DNA of 64,000 nucleotides from Polytrichum commune (lineage: Eukaryota > Streptophyta > Polytrichopsida > Polytrichales > Polytrichaceae), in the NCBI GenBank assembly GCA_950295325.1, contig OX485807.1, positions 36,176,440 to 36,240,439 on the forward strand, in the 5' to 3' direction. The position numbers and the translations under genes were made by a program. Below the pieces are notes generated by a model. The model did no database searches and was not told the DNA's origin. It saw only the letters and a program-made list of their open reading frames with translations. Below, in pieces: positions 36,001-47,166 of the stretch (within the stretch, counting starts at the first letter, position 1; each line of letters opens with the position of its first letter).

Positions 36001-37857
36001 TCGGCACAGGCAGATCGCATACAATAAATTAGTTTCACACATGCTTCAAATTGTATCCTATATATGTGGAATTCTCACCCGTCCCGGAAAAGCTCGATGT
36101 ACTCCTTCCACAGACGCAAAATAAGTCCATGAAGTCAGATTCAAAGCACTGTTGTGGGAACTCGAGATGTTCATGAAGATTGGATCCAGCATTCGCTGTG
36201 AGCATATCGTAGCATTCGCTTCATCTGTTAAAGTAACATTGGAGCCTGTTGGAAGCCTGTAAGTTAACCACCATCAACTTTAAGTATCAATATTACAATT
36301 GACCTTTTCGCTTTTCCCACGTTTCTCAAACCGGGCAACTGCAATTAGGAAACTAATTAAGAAGAAATGCTTGAGTAACACGAACTTGGAGGAGCTGGAT
36401 GCAATGAGTAACTCGAAAATATTCATTGCTTTCAACACTGCGATTGGTTTCAAGCACCAAACTGTTTGGCAAGGTTTGCTTAATTATGCAAGAATTGACC
36501 AAGCCAAAGCGTTGAAGTATGATGAATCCGTCTTCAGCTATGAGGAAATTCTTGACCACTTCGACATGTGTTGGGGAGCTAATCTAACAACTTAATCCAC
36601 ATCCACTCCAACCCCAAGATTAATTCTTGCAATATGAAGTTGCCCAATGATTTTGGGCTAGTTGCTCATGCTTACGAGTCTTGTTACCTTTCTTAAGGTT
36701 GTTTGAATCCACCGCAAGTGCCTAAGCTAGCTGTGCCTCTCTCTTTCCCAGTCCTAGTGGCTTTGTAATTTTTGGTGAGTGGATTAAAGCGTTTCACTAG
36801 TCTCCAAAAACAAACAAACAAACAAAGTAAATAATAAATGATAAATAATAATAACAAAAGAAAACAAATATTGAGATTGGTTTGTATATGTTTCAATATT
36901 AAAAGGTTTACCTGACAAAGCTTTTGGTTAAAGAGACTCGCAGTTGCGAACATCCCTGGGCTCCATTTACACTATAGCAATTGGGGTTGAGGGCCACATC
37001 CTTGCAAGTATAGCCAGCTTCATCACCTTGTAATGGTACACAAGCCTGCCGAGAACAATTTCCTTCACATGAAGCCACCAACGCTGCCAGCAGAGAAATT
37101 GATTCAATATTAAATAGATACTGAAACAATTTCAACCAGGTCTGTGCAAGGGGAGAACACAAAGAATTCTCCAATTACAAAGGCTGCTAATTCATTCCTG
37201 ATCACAGACATCCAGGACAACAATGCCACTGGACTCTATACACCTTGGACTGTAGAAGTGAACTTGTCCATTACAACCGTCTGTTGCAGCTCGCCTATTC
37301 CAACTCTTCGAGAGAATGTATAAATAAATAAATTTGGTTGCCCAGTGGAGGTTTTTGGCTGCGGTTTTTTACACTTGGCCGCAACTGAATTGATCATTTA
37401 TACAATTTTTGTAGGCAGGAGCTGCCATTGACGGTTGAAATGGACAAGATTTCTTCAAGCGATGAGAGGATAGGCTCCATCCAGTCCCATGAGTCTCTAA
37501 TGTTTCAGTGTCATACCAAGCCTTTGAACAACAAGCCTGAGATTTGCATATAGAATTAAAAGCATGAAATTAAGGTGTTTGAACCTGTAGCCTTGGGGGT
37601 TCTTGATATGTGCATTGTATTGACAAATTAAATCTGACATGGTCAAAGTCAGAGTTTCTCATACCACAAGAATTCATGAAATTGAGCACAGCAGCCTGCG
37701 CAATCTCCATAACCTCTTTCTCCACCTTGTTGATGTAATCCACAGCATCCAACCCACTTTGTGCATGGCAAAGACTAATTATTGCAGCCAAAACAATAAT
37801 AATCTTCACTGGGTCAGACGGTCTCCCCATTTCGTCTTGAATTACATTCGTCTTCAA
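27011..37857 (-). CDS. Receptor-like kinase with VWA_N-VWA-Cache ectodomain (alpha2/delta-like) and CR4/CCR-like kinase
   Basis: Exons: 37665-37857, 36912-37083, 36079-36256, 35732-35778, 35045-35270, 33476-33616, 32005-32514, 30241-30608, 28378-28795, 27011-27706. All junctions are GT-AG and in phase; total 2949 nt, 982 residues. Signal peptide 1-32 (IIIVLAAIISLCHA). VWA_N-type segment about 166-197: WTYFASVEGVHRAFPG then FEPRKRPWYMG. VWA about 204-355, with DAGNSMG at 213 (MIDAS motif with Gly for the first Ser) and VILTFTDG at 320. Cache-like region about 375-475: WTLRSYFGVLARIR, LGKVITVVYPAF, LIGVAGIDVLIEEL. A Cys-rich stalk, then a transmembrane helix about 546-570. Kinase from 657: GRGAHGLVYKG, K679, HGDVKPANILL (HRD is HGD, so non-RD), DFG 818, GTFGYLDPEF, DVYSFGIVLLELMSG. 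The kinase resembles CRINKLY4/CCR proteins. Likely a plasma-membrane receptor; the ligand is unknown. By analogy with Cache and VWA domains it could bind small molecules or metal-dependent partners, but that is inference. Confidence 0.9.
29455..30115. repeat. Long imperfect fold-back repeat (family copies in opposite orientation), in kinase intron 8
   Basis: The left arm (29455-29705) has AACCACATACCGCTCAAATA. The right arm (about 29830-30110) contains the inverse of GTCCAATCTCTTTTAAACAC and GTTTGTTCTTTGATCCTCAC and ends in ATCGGTAGAAGTTGG. The two arms are family members facing each other. It lies between exons 9 and 8 of the kinase gene. Confidence 0.6.
32590..32925. repeat. Dispersed repeat family, copy in kinase intron 6
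   Basis: Starts near CTCCAACTTCTACC, continues ATCTACGATGAAGTATCAGC and GACCTCCCATGATTTAGTTG, and ends with the core ACCACACACCAATCAAATAT. It corresponds in inverse orientation to about 29705-30110 and 55190-55850. Confidence 0.65.
33770..34110. repeat. Dispersed repeat family, copy in kinase intron 5
   Basis: Contains ATATGATTAGCAAATCC, GTGGTCATGTAGGTCCCTCC, ATGGTCCAATCTC and ACCACATGCCACTCAAATAT. The same order is seen at 19285-19720 and, in part, at 29455-29705 and 57835-57880. Confidence 0.65.
34655..34852. mobile_element. MITE-like repeat (AGCTACACTAAACAT ends) in kinase intron 5
   Basis: The left end AGCTACACTAAACATTCGAT is mirrored by the right end, the inverse of AGCTATACTAAACATGTGAT. 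The internal block around AATGATTGCACAACAATTAG and GGGTCGATGATGAATAG matches 20813-20984 and 58637-58830. Confidence 0.7.
36299..36595 (+). other. Unclassified 98-codon open frame antisense within kinase intron 2
   Basis: The frame reads ATAIRKLIKKKCLSNTNLEE, then a Gly-Phe-Lys-His-Gln segment, then ESVFSYEEILDHFDMCWGAN. The mix of charged, amphipathic and aromatic residues looks protein-like. No family is recognised and no splice partners or promoter were found. It could be a captured gene fragment, a transposon remnant or chance. Confidence 0.3.
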
Positions 37858-40800
37858 AGTTACCTAAGTAGGTCTAGCTAGTAGCTACAGAAATGAAACT
37901 GGTCACTGCCAGCAGTTTGAACTGACAGCCCGTCCTAAGAATCATCATCCTCAGAGTTCGTCTTTGAGATTTTGATGACGTTCAACTGCAAGCCAACGAA
38001 GGTGTTCCAGCATGTTAAAAATGTGCCTACAGTTCTTTTATTTTTGAAGTAAACATCACCCAGTAGAGCCCAGCATCATCTCTGAACAAAGGGTTTAACA
38101 AAAGAATTTAGTAAAGAAACAGAAACTAGGTGAAAGTGTGGAAGACCTGAGTTCTATAGTACTTTTCTCTGTCTATGGGATTCGCAAGCCTGAAGAAAGG
38201 ATTCATGTGGTAGCTCTTGAGGCTATGACTGTAAATCCAAAATCCTCGGTCCCCTATATAGATATGTTTAATATTACTGTCTTATGTGAATTTGTGCGCC
38301 CCTCTACTTGATAATTAGAAGATAGCTATATCTGGTGACCCAGATATAAACTTCCAGTGCACGGTCGTTAATTGAGTCTCCTTGCTCATTCCCAAAACCC
38401 TGGAATTACCCCTTTCTCTTGTGTATAATAATCTGAAAAAATTTCAGAGAAGCTTATGTTTCTGAATTAACGCCTTGGCTCAAGTCTGGAAGCATAAAGC
38501 TTGAATTCACACCCTGGAATTCCCCATTTTCTAAGTGAAATCTCAAATTCCTCTTCTTGTTTCAGAGCAACAGCTTTTGTGTTGCAGAACTCACGTCTAG
38601 GCTCGAGTCTGGAAGCCTAAACCTTGATTCTGGGTCACCTCCAGAATTGAATTTGTCAGAGGAATGGTAATCACAAGACACTTGAAAACTGAGTCCACAA
38701 AAACTAAGAATCAGGGGCATCAGTTCCTCTGGTTCTGTCGGACAACCAACACCTTTACGCTCCATCAGGACCCACGGTTTTGGTGGTAAACATTGGCTGG
38801 TACCTGGATACATACATGGGATTCTAACCTGTGTTTCAACAAAAACCAGGGAGAGGGTCCCTACTCCAACAACCCCTGAAACCTCTCCGTTTCGTGTGAT
38901 CACTCTCATTTCAGAGCAACAACAACAAAAGAATTCCACGAGGAGGGCACATACAGACAAACCTCGGAGGAAGGAAGGAAGGAAGGGAGGACCTCCAAGA
39001 ATCCTGCTGAAACTGCTGCTGCTTCTCAGCAGTCACGTTGTCAATTAGGACCTCCCACTACAACAAACTCCATCCAACTCGAAGCAGTTCATGGTGAACT
39101 TGACGACTCCTTGGATGGTCTCCGACGATCTCCGAGCCCCTTAAAAAACCCCGACTCCCGAGTACTCCATCACGATCACGCACACCACGACTACACATAA
39201 CTGCAAGTCTTGTCATTTCTCCACACTCCCGGTCTCCACAATGAGTTTCGTGAATCCCAACCCCCCTTATGGATAAGCTCCCCCAACCCCCTCCTTATCT
39301 CCCTTAAACCCTCATCCTCCTCCCCCCAAACTCCCTCGCAACCCCCAAAAAACACACCACACACACAGCTTAACCCCCACAGTACTCTCTCAAACTCTAC
39401 TCCACACCAGATGCCCAGCCTGCACTGCAATCCCAACAAGGACCAGAACGAAATCACAAAGGAACTGTCACCTTCCTTCCCTGCCACTCCCTAAAGGCCA
39501 GAGGGCGCTTGCAATAGGCAGAAGTAGAGTTGGAGGGCACCGTTCCCGACACCGCAACGAAAGGCTTGCTTGCGCCTTGCAAAGAGGTGTGTGTTGATGA
39601 TTGAAGGTGCACCTGAGGAACGAGGCAGCTGGTAAGTAAGATTTCAAGGAAGGAATCTAGGGAGACTTGGGGAGTCAGCTCCGTGGTGCCATAATAGGAG
39701 GAGAATGAGGAGCTCCCCAATAGCCGCTCCTGTCCTCCGTCAGTCCACTGTGCCATTGTCGGAGGAGGCGACGACCCGAGCAGCGTTCAGGAACATTTGC
39801 GGGCACAATCGGTCGCCCTCCCACTGGTCCCAAGTCCAACCGGTCACACGTTGACATCTTCCGGTTCTCCTTTTACAAATTGGGGTATGTAATGTTCTCT
39901 AAATTCCTCTACAGTCTATTCGACACTCATTTTATACGACACCCTCGATATTGCGACCCATTTTCGCGCGACCCGACTCGTTAGTCCAAAACTCCCTCTT
40001 TTATACAACCACCACACTCGATGATGCGACGTTTCGAATCCCCGTTTTGTCATATCAAAGAGGTGGCTAACCCTAAAATTCTTACATCCATTTTCACTTG
40101 GAAACTATTTGGGAATTTCACTTATCATTGGGAACTACTTGGGAGCTTCACTTATCATTGGGAACATAATGATAATTAAGGTTAACTTTCAAGAGTTAGT
40201 AGGGAATTTGGATAAGATAACAATTGCTAACTTGGGTAGGCAACACCTAAGATCTTTGGACTCCTATTTCAAGAGTTCTTGAAATTATTTATATTTGTTT
40301 GAAATTATGAGTTATTATTTCATACCATATATATATATAGCTTAACTCGTTGTATATATTTTTAAGCTCATAGTACTTTTGTTTTTGTTTTTGTTTACGA
40401 TAACTTTACGCCAATTGTCATATTCATGAGAAGACGACACCTCGATAATACGACCTTTTTTTTGGGTGCTTCCCAAACGTGTCATACTAAAGAGGGAGAA
40501 CAGTAGAATACGATGACCGGTTCATCTGTAACTACTGTAGTTGTCCCCGTCCATTGGACCCGGCGGTCCGTCCGTTAGTCCAGTGGGCCGCTGTCGGAGG
40601 AGGCGACCGCCGGACGAACGGAAGGACGGAAGGGGGAGGAAGGCGGAGGACGTGACCGGATGCCGACGGTCGTCTCGCCGACAGGGCTGGCGGGGCGGGG
40701 TGGGGTCCACCTCCGCCAGAACGAGGTGCCATGTGGGCGGTCGAGCTGGCGGGCGGCCAGGATTGGGTCTGGGGGAAAGGAGGGTAAATGGGTCCTAACG

Positions 40801-42177
40801 CTGAAGGTAAGCGTGCCTAATTCGGTTACTCTCTGAACTCCGTAATTTCCCGCTCGTGGCAACCAAAGTGCACGTGAGTGATATTGAGGAATTCTGTAGT
40901 GTTAATATGGATGCCTGACAAAAGAGAGTTACTGTAGTGCGTGACATTATGGAACAACACACACAAAGTCAACATGGCAATACCAACCGTAGTTACAATG
41001 ATGACAACGTGATGTGTGTGAGCATGTGGTTTGCGTTCTTTGGTGGTTTATTGTAATGTCACAATATGTGATATATGGGAGGGAAACGTGATAATGAGGA
41101 GTGAGACTTTAACTATGACATTGCGGAGTTTAGGGTGTACTTAACGTAATTGGACACACCTATATTTGAGTGGCATGTGGTTGGTTGGTTGGTTGTGGCT
41201 CCAAGAATGGATATAAATAAGACACGTGTTTAAAGAAATTGGATTATGTGATAGATAATGCCCAAAAGGGAGGGGGATTATGCCCGTAAGGGCTTGCATC
41301 AAGGGTGGAGCCCAAGATGCAACCAAGGGATCCGTTGTGTCTACGTAAACTCATCTATTGCAAAGGTAGTCATTTATACCATAAGATATTAATAGGAGAT
41401 TTGACTCCAGAATTAGAGTCAAAGACCCCGAATTAGTCTAGCATAGTTGAATTGGAATGAATCGGCCCTCAATCTTGTAGGGGGGGTTTATTTTTACTGG
41501 AGCTCCTTCATCCACAATAGACGAGTTTACACAGACACCACCAACCGACATGTAGGTATGTATGCGTAGAATGGTCCCCCTGCGCGTTACAGGGATTTTC
41601 TCACATAAAGCCACTACATGCTTTTCTTGCCATTGGATCTCTATAAAATTCCGCCCACATGTAATATTATGCCGTGAGTCACGATGGGAAAATCCATCTA
41701 TAACCAGCCCGCCCACATAAAAGTTGCAAGGACTTTACACATACACTAAATATCTATAAAATACCTTGCATGTCTAATGCTAAGTAACAGAAAAAATCGA
41801 CAACAAACAAGCCCCTGTAGACCCACCATAGGACGACCCCCACACCACCGCATTATATGACATAAGAGATTCCATTCATGTTATATTATTTGCAGCAATT
41901 CACACTTCTTTTCTATGTGTTGAAATTCTAAGGTTACCGGCACAAGCATATATAACCTGTTCCAACAGTGGCAAAATACAATAATTTACAGTGAACATGT
42001 ATTCAATGTATGACCTCGGCACTTGGAAACAATGATCTGACCGGGTGAAGCCGGTGACAGAGTGGACCAGAGACTGGTTATACCCAGTCGCTCTGAAGGA
42101 AGGCTCTGGAAGGCTTCCTGCCCTAGGGTTTACCTGAACCTAGTTGCCAGCAGGCTTCCAGACTCCCTTCCTTCTTC

Positions 42178-42210
<33 letters not shown>

Positions 42211-42245
42211 CCCTTAGACTATGCTTCATGATAATATTCCACCAT
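37858..42245. other. Intergenic: kinase promoter side, short tandem duplications, GC-rich block
   Basis: 38397-38650 contains two tandem ~115-bp units (CCCTGGAATT...CTCAAGTCTGGAAGC and CCCTGGAATTCCCC...CTCGAGTCTGGAAGC). 39730-39790 and 40575-40620 share GTCGGAGGAGGCGAC. 39895-40510 has direct copies of an ACGACACCCTCGATATTGCG-like motif near its two edges, perhaps subterminal repeats of a DNA transposon. 40560-40780 is GC-rich with long but unconvincing open frames. No gene is supported. Confidence 0.5.
42178..42210. repeat. (TTA)n microsatellite
   Basis: About ten uninterrupted TTA/ATT trinucleotides. Confidence 0.95.
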
Positions 42246-42361
42246 CATAACATTATTCAGATCCATAGCAATGTTTTGTGGGAATGATAGTATTCTACAG
42301 AATATTCTGTGGAATATTGTCAGTCCTACAAAACATTGTTATGGATCAGAATAATGTTTTG
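42246..42361. mobile_element. Palindromic MITE, copy 1 (116 bp)
   Basis: Nearly the whole element is a hairpin. The left half has ACATTATTCAGATCCATAGC and AATGTTTTGTGGGA; the right half is the inverse, ACAAAACATTGTTATGGATC and AGAATAATGT. The centre has ATTCTACAGAATATTCTGTG. A sister copy is at 46797-46916. Possible 2-bp TSD (AT). Confidence 0.8.
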
Positions 42362-44838
42362 ATAGGAATCACTTCACTATGCTAAATATGTCAAGTAGTG
42401 AATGTGGGCTACTAGTCAGGGTGGGGCATTAGTGAAGGTGATATTAAATTTTCTTTACGTTGTGAATTAGTGCCACCAAAAGATCTAGGAAGCATTGTTC
42501 ATCTCGGCACTTGGCACCAATCACTAAAAAGTGTTGGCACTTGGCACTGTTCATTGGCAAGCATGCGGCACACACTAATCACAAGCACACACTAATTTTC
42601 TTAAAATCTATGGTAAATGAGCAAAGAATTTAATTTCTTCATGAATTTAGTGTCACACATTAGCAACTCTAGTCTTGGGTCACTTTGAGATTTGGTTGTT
42701 TTGTGCATGTGACTTGTAATAGTACCACCCTCAATAATTGGTATATTTAGTGTATATTCTAGAATAAAATAATTACATTATGTGCCCCCCCCCCCAAAAA
42801 AAACAAAAAAGTAATATATTCGGTTCATATTCATGCATTCAAGTTGACACTTGGAATATTGGGCAGAGGTATATTCCATGCACTATTCATAGGAAGCATT
42901 GTTCATCCCGGCACGGGTCACAATATTCCTACTACACTGATTATCCCAATTAGTGTGTGTTACTATTTGGAGTTACGCAACGCTACAAACATTTAATGAT
43001 AATGTAATACTATACCAATCAAAGCAATTTATGTTCTATAATGTCGTAACAACCTCTTGAATTTTCGTTAGTAAAAAGTGAACTTATGAGTAAGATGTTA
43101 TTGCACTGCATAACTCTGAATACTAACACACACTAATTGAGGTGATCAAGGTATTCATATCAAATGTCAACTTCTCCCTATTATCTAAGTTTCTTCCCTT
43201 GAAGATAAGACGGTGGAGGCCCCCTATCATATACTAAATATAGAAATGAAACCAAACCTACATTGTACCTCCGGATTCTTTTAGTGGACTATTTCTCATG
43301 ATTTCGGTAAATGATTCTTTCAACTAAATGAGTTGACGAGATCTCATTTCCGAGCTCTACACCTCCATTGTTGACTTGATCTTGTCCCTAAGATGGCATT
43401 GAGATCGGGGTGTAAGTTTGGAAGCAAGTTATTAGATGAGCTCAACCTTTGGAGACGAATTTTGGCTCTTCCCAACACGATGGAGCCTAGTGGTATTTGA
43501 CATAGTAATTTGGAACCCATAAAACTTCCAAGTCGTTCGGTTGAGATAACATATCAAAACTATGTGAAAAAGAACCAACTTGACTTTTGGGGCGTTCGTA
43601 TTGGATGAATGAGAGGCATATTCATATTCTTTCTCACTTTTTAACCCCTTAAAGGTCAAGAAGACCTTTTGTGTCTGGGCAGTTGTCTCTACTTGACCAT
43701 ACCAACGTACATGTTTATGTTATGATCTCATGTTGTTGGACACAAGGAGGGTTGAAATTGTGTGTGTACAATCTTAACTTTGCAAAGATGGCATTGGTAC
43801 AATGAGGTCCACCATAAGAGGTACATGTTGTCTGTAAGAAGTTGTTGGATTGGATCAAACTTTTCTGTGATGATTTTGGGGGGATTTATGCTTTGGTCTC
43901 TGGAGGTTAAAATTTTAATTATATTGAACGTTGAGATAGAATTTTGTTGTTGATAGCTTCATCTTCAACAATCATTCCCCGGAAGAAAAACGGTCTTTAT
44001 TGAAGAAGAAAAAAATGTTTCTAATGAGGTTTTTTGATTGTACAAATTACTTGAAATAGGTTACAAATACGATCAAGTACATAAAGTGTACAATGTTCAA
44101 TTCTATGTACAATCTAGTATTTTTAGCCATCATTCCTCCACATTATTGTTTTCTTTCTTCCCCTCAAACACTCTTGTATATAATTCAACTTGGAGGCTTG
44201 GGATAAAATAATACCTTGCTAGGAATTGTTTATGAACATTTCAACCATAATCTTATGCATGGGTTTTGGTCATGTCAAGCAAATAGATTTAGCATTTACC
44301 CATGTAGATGTAATCCTTATTTAGCATGTAAAAAATGTTTTATTATTATTATAGCATTTGAGCATTGGAAGTCATATTTCTACAAACACTTAGGGTTTCT
44401 ACAACCTTTAAGGGTTTGAAACTACCGGTATGTGTTCTATGACAAATGCAATAGTTTGTACAAGACCCCAACAAGCATTCATTTTTAATTCCACATGCTC
44501 TATATGATTATAACTATAATGAGGTACAAAAGAGGAAACAAAAATATGGCCATAGTCCAAGATTATGTTAGCAAATACATGGTATGCATTTGAATGTATG
44601 TCATATACATAGTTATGCTTAGTAAACCCGTATCAGGTTCACATATGAGCTCACGGCTATGATAAAGGTGAAGCATCCCTCATTCACGTGCCAACACTAG
44701 AGGTTGGCGCCACCTCTCTCCATTGCAAGCTCAAACCTCCCAATTTTTTTTCAAGTAAGTATGTTTCGATTGGAAGAATGCAAATGGCATATTGGTTAGT
44801 GTTAGATGGGGGTCACTTTGACATTTTAAGAATATAAG
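42362..44838. other. Intergenic, mostly unassigned
   Basis: Contains a poly-C/poly-A junction near 42785-42804, scattered TTAGTGTGTG/ACACACTAAT motifs (42565-43140) that may come from the CACTACACTAAA MITE group, and no supported gene. Confidence 0.45.
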
Positions 44839-45532
44839 GTAGAGGGTGCTAAAACCAACACCCCATCCAAAACCAACACCTATAAACGCCTCCCAATTGC
44901 CAACACTTTACAACCTTGAACCATACTTGGCGGTGTAAAGAGTGTATGGGCCTACGGAGTGATGGTTTTAGGTGACATTAGTGATGCCACCTCATAGCAG
45001 CCTCCACTACCTCCATGTAGGGTAGGTAACATGCTCCACTTTATCTCGGGTTGGTTCAAGGTGGGATTAGGGTGGCTTGTCAATGCATATTCTAGCCGTT
45101 CTATTCATAACGCCCAAGAGGTAGGCCCACAAAGCACAAAAGGTCATTACCCGGGATGCAAGGTGATGGGTTTGCAAGCGAACCAGGTGGGATCATGGAG
45201 GTAGCCATGTGGCTTTGCGTCCCATTACTACTTGGGCTTTGATGTAGTTTGGGTCTAATACCCAACTGTGTTGTGTTGGTTCTAGGCAATGAAGGTGGGG
45301 GTCCTCATTATATGCAAGGTTGCCATACATAGGGCCTATGAATTGGTTTAAGGAAGCTAGTAATTTTGACTTTGAATATTCATCAAATATTCAATTGAGA
45401 TTAAAAATATTTTTTCTTTCTTGATACCTATGTTTAGTCCAAAGGCTAATATGATTTTGAATTTTTTTAATATCAACCACATAGCCATATGTGTATGCAG
45501 TAGCTTAAAGTGTTGGGTTAAGCACCCTCTAC
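44839..45532. mobile_element. ~694-bp non-autonomous TIR element, copy 1
   Basis: The left end GTAGAGGGTGCTAAAACC is mirrored at the right by the inverse of GTAGAGGGTGCTTAACCC. Flanks AATATAAG and ATTATAAG match at 7 of 8 positions, suggesting an 8-bp TSD. A second copy lies inverted at 59356-60085. Shared internal segments include the CATGTGGC...CCATGATCC region and the ATTCAATTGAG region. Confidence 0.7.
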
Positions 45533-46796
45533 ATTATAAGCATAGCACGAGCAACCTTAAACAACTTCTTACAACGTTTTGAGTCCCAAAATGGATCTCT
45601 TGGACCTTCAAGGGTTAACAATTGTAAGTAGGGTGAGAAAAGAATCACCAAACTCTTGGCATGGGCTTCTCAACTACACTATAAGTACTTCTAGGGCCAG
45701 AATGTTGACGTATGCCAAATAGGCATTCGTATATAGGATTGTTTATGTACAACTTGGATGCAATATGTCACACTTAACAATGCACTCTACTATCGATTGA
45801 ACTCAATGTCTTAGAACATGATGTTGTCTATGTTGAGTGGTGAATCATGTTTTGGGGTAATGTCACCCTTATCGGGGTTGGTCGATTCCCTAGTGTGCAT
45901 CCTAGAGATTTGTCCCACTTCTCTATTTCAGGTCCCAATGATTTGGTATGTATCTTGGCAATGAAATTAAACCGTTTCATTGATTTGAGAACAAAAATTG
46001 CAAAGAATATGAAGGAACTCAAAATAAATAGGGTGTCAAAATTTTTTTTGTCCCCCGCACCTTTCCTTCTTTCATGAATTGCTTGCAAACTTGTAAGTAG
46101 AGGTCCCACATTGATTCATGATCTTGGATTCTAAAATCTGACACAAAATGTCAAATTTGGACTTGAGCCATTTGTTTAAATTAGAAAAATCGAGTAATAT
46201 CTACTAAAGAAACGAGTGCATAACCTAGATTGTGTATTACATCCAAAACCATAACATTACTCAACGTTCAACTCTCGTTTTGTGGGCGCTCAAAATAATA
46301 ATAGTCAGATGCTCGAAAAGATGCGCAAAGAGACTTAGATTTAGACTGAGCACCCAACATCCAACTGATAAACTATGAAGGCCCAAGTCGTTGAGGAATG
46401 TTATGACCTTCGCCACAAATAATATTGGACATGGTGTGCTTGAGATATTCATGATTTTACAAAAGTCAACTTGATGCTCAAATGGCTTTTCGGAGTTGCA
46501 TGGAGGCACACAAAGTGAATATCGTTGCCCAACATATGACTTTAGCTCCATGATAGCCAATGAATCGTGTATTGGTCTTTAAAAATACACGTGATTATTT
46601 CATAGCCGCATTGTTCGTACAACCTACACCTCAAAAGTGAATGTTTAGTCATGGTAACTAGCCTGTCAAGCCTTGTATTTCGCACACACATTCACAGGCC
46701 GGATGTGGAGGACGGTGGAATGTGATCCCAATGTCATTGAGACAACAAGGTTGTGTGGGGTTTATGTGATATGTAATGAATAGAAACGAAGAGCTA
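45533..46796. other. Intergenic, nothing identified
   Basis: Only short open frames without recognisable motifs. No repeats were assigned. Confidence 0.45.
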
Positions 46797-46916
46797 CATA
46801 ACATTATTCAGTTCCATAACAATGTTATGTGGGACCGACAATATTCTATAGAATATCTCGGATATTCCTCACATGCAGTCCCACAGTACATTGTTATGAA
46901 TCTGAATAATGCTATG
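46797..46916. mobile_element. Palindromic MITE, copy 2 (120 bp)
   Basis: The left arm CATAACATTATTCAGTTCCA is mirrored by the right arm, the inverse of CATAGCATTATTCAGATTCA. The loop has ATTCTATAGAATATCTCGGA. It is flanked by TA on both sides, a possible 2-bp TSD. It is related to 42246-42361. Confidence 0.8.
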
Positions 46917-46954
46917 TATGATGGATGCTCAAGGGAATGATAAATGAATCCGGC

Positions 46955-47160
46955 AAGGCCACCTCTACTCCAACCTCAATATCTTAATATATTGGATGAC
47001 AATATAGGTTGAGATCAAAGACATTCCCATCCCAACCCTCAATGGAATGGATGGAAATGAGGTCGACTTGAATAGTCCCCTCTTACCATAATAGGATGTC
47101 TTTTATTCTAGTCAACCTCAACCTTCTTCATCCGATTGAGGTTGGTGTGGGAATGTATTG
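46955..47160. repeat. Dispersed repeat shared with 49629-49945
   Basis: GAGATCAAAGACATTCCCAT and CCCAACCCTCAATGGAATG recur at 49633 as GAGATCAAGGACATTCCCAT and CCCAACCCTCAATAGAATG. AAGGCCACCTCTACTCCAAC at the left edge appears inverted at the right edge of the other copy, so the full unit probably has inverted ends. Confidence 0.6.
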
Positions 47161-47166
47161 TCCCTT

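Noticed and set aside
40522-40862. Pro/Arg-rich frames on both strands in the GC-rich block
   Set aside because: High GC alone gives long frames in several phases; no motif and no splice context.
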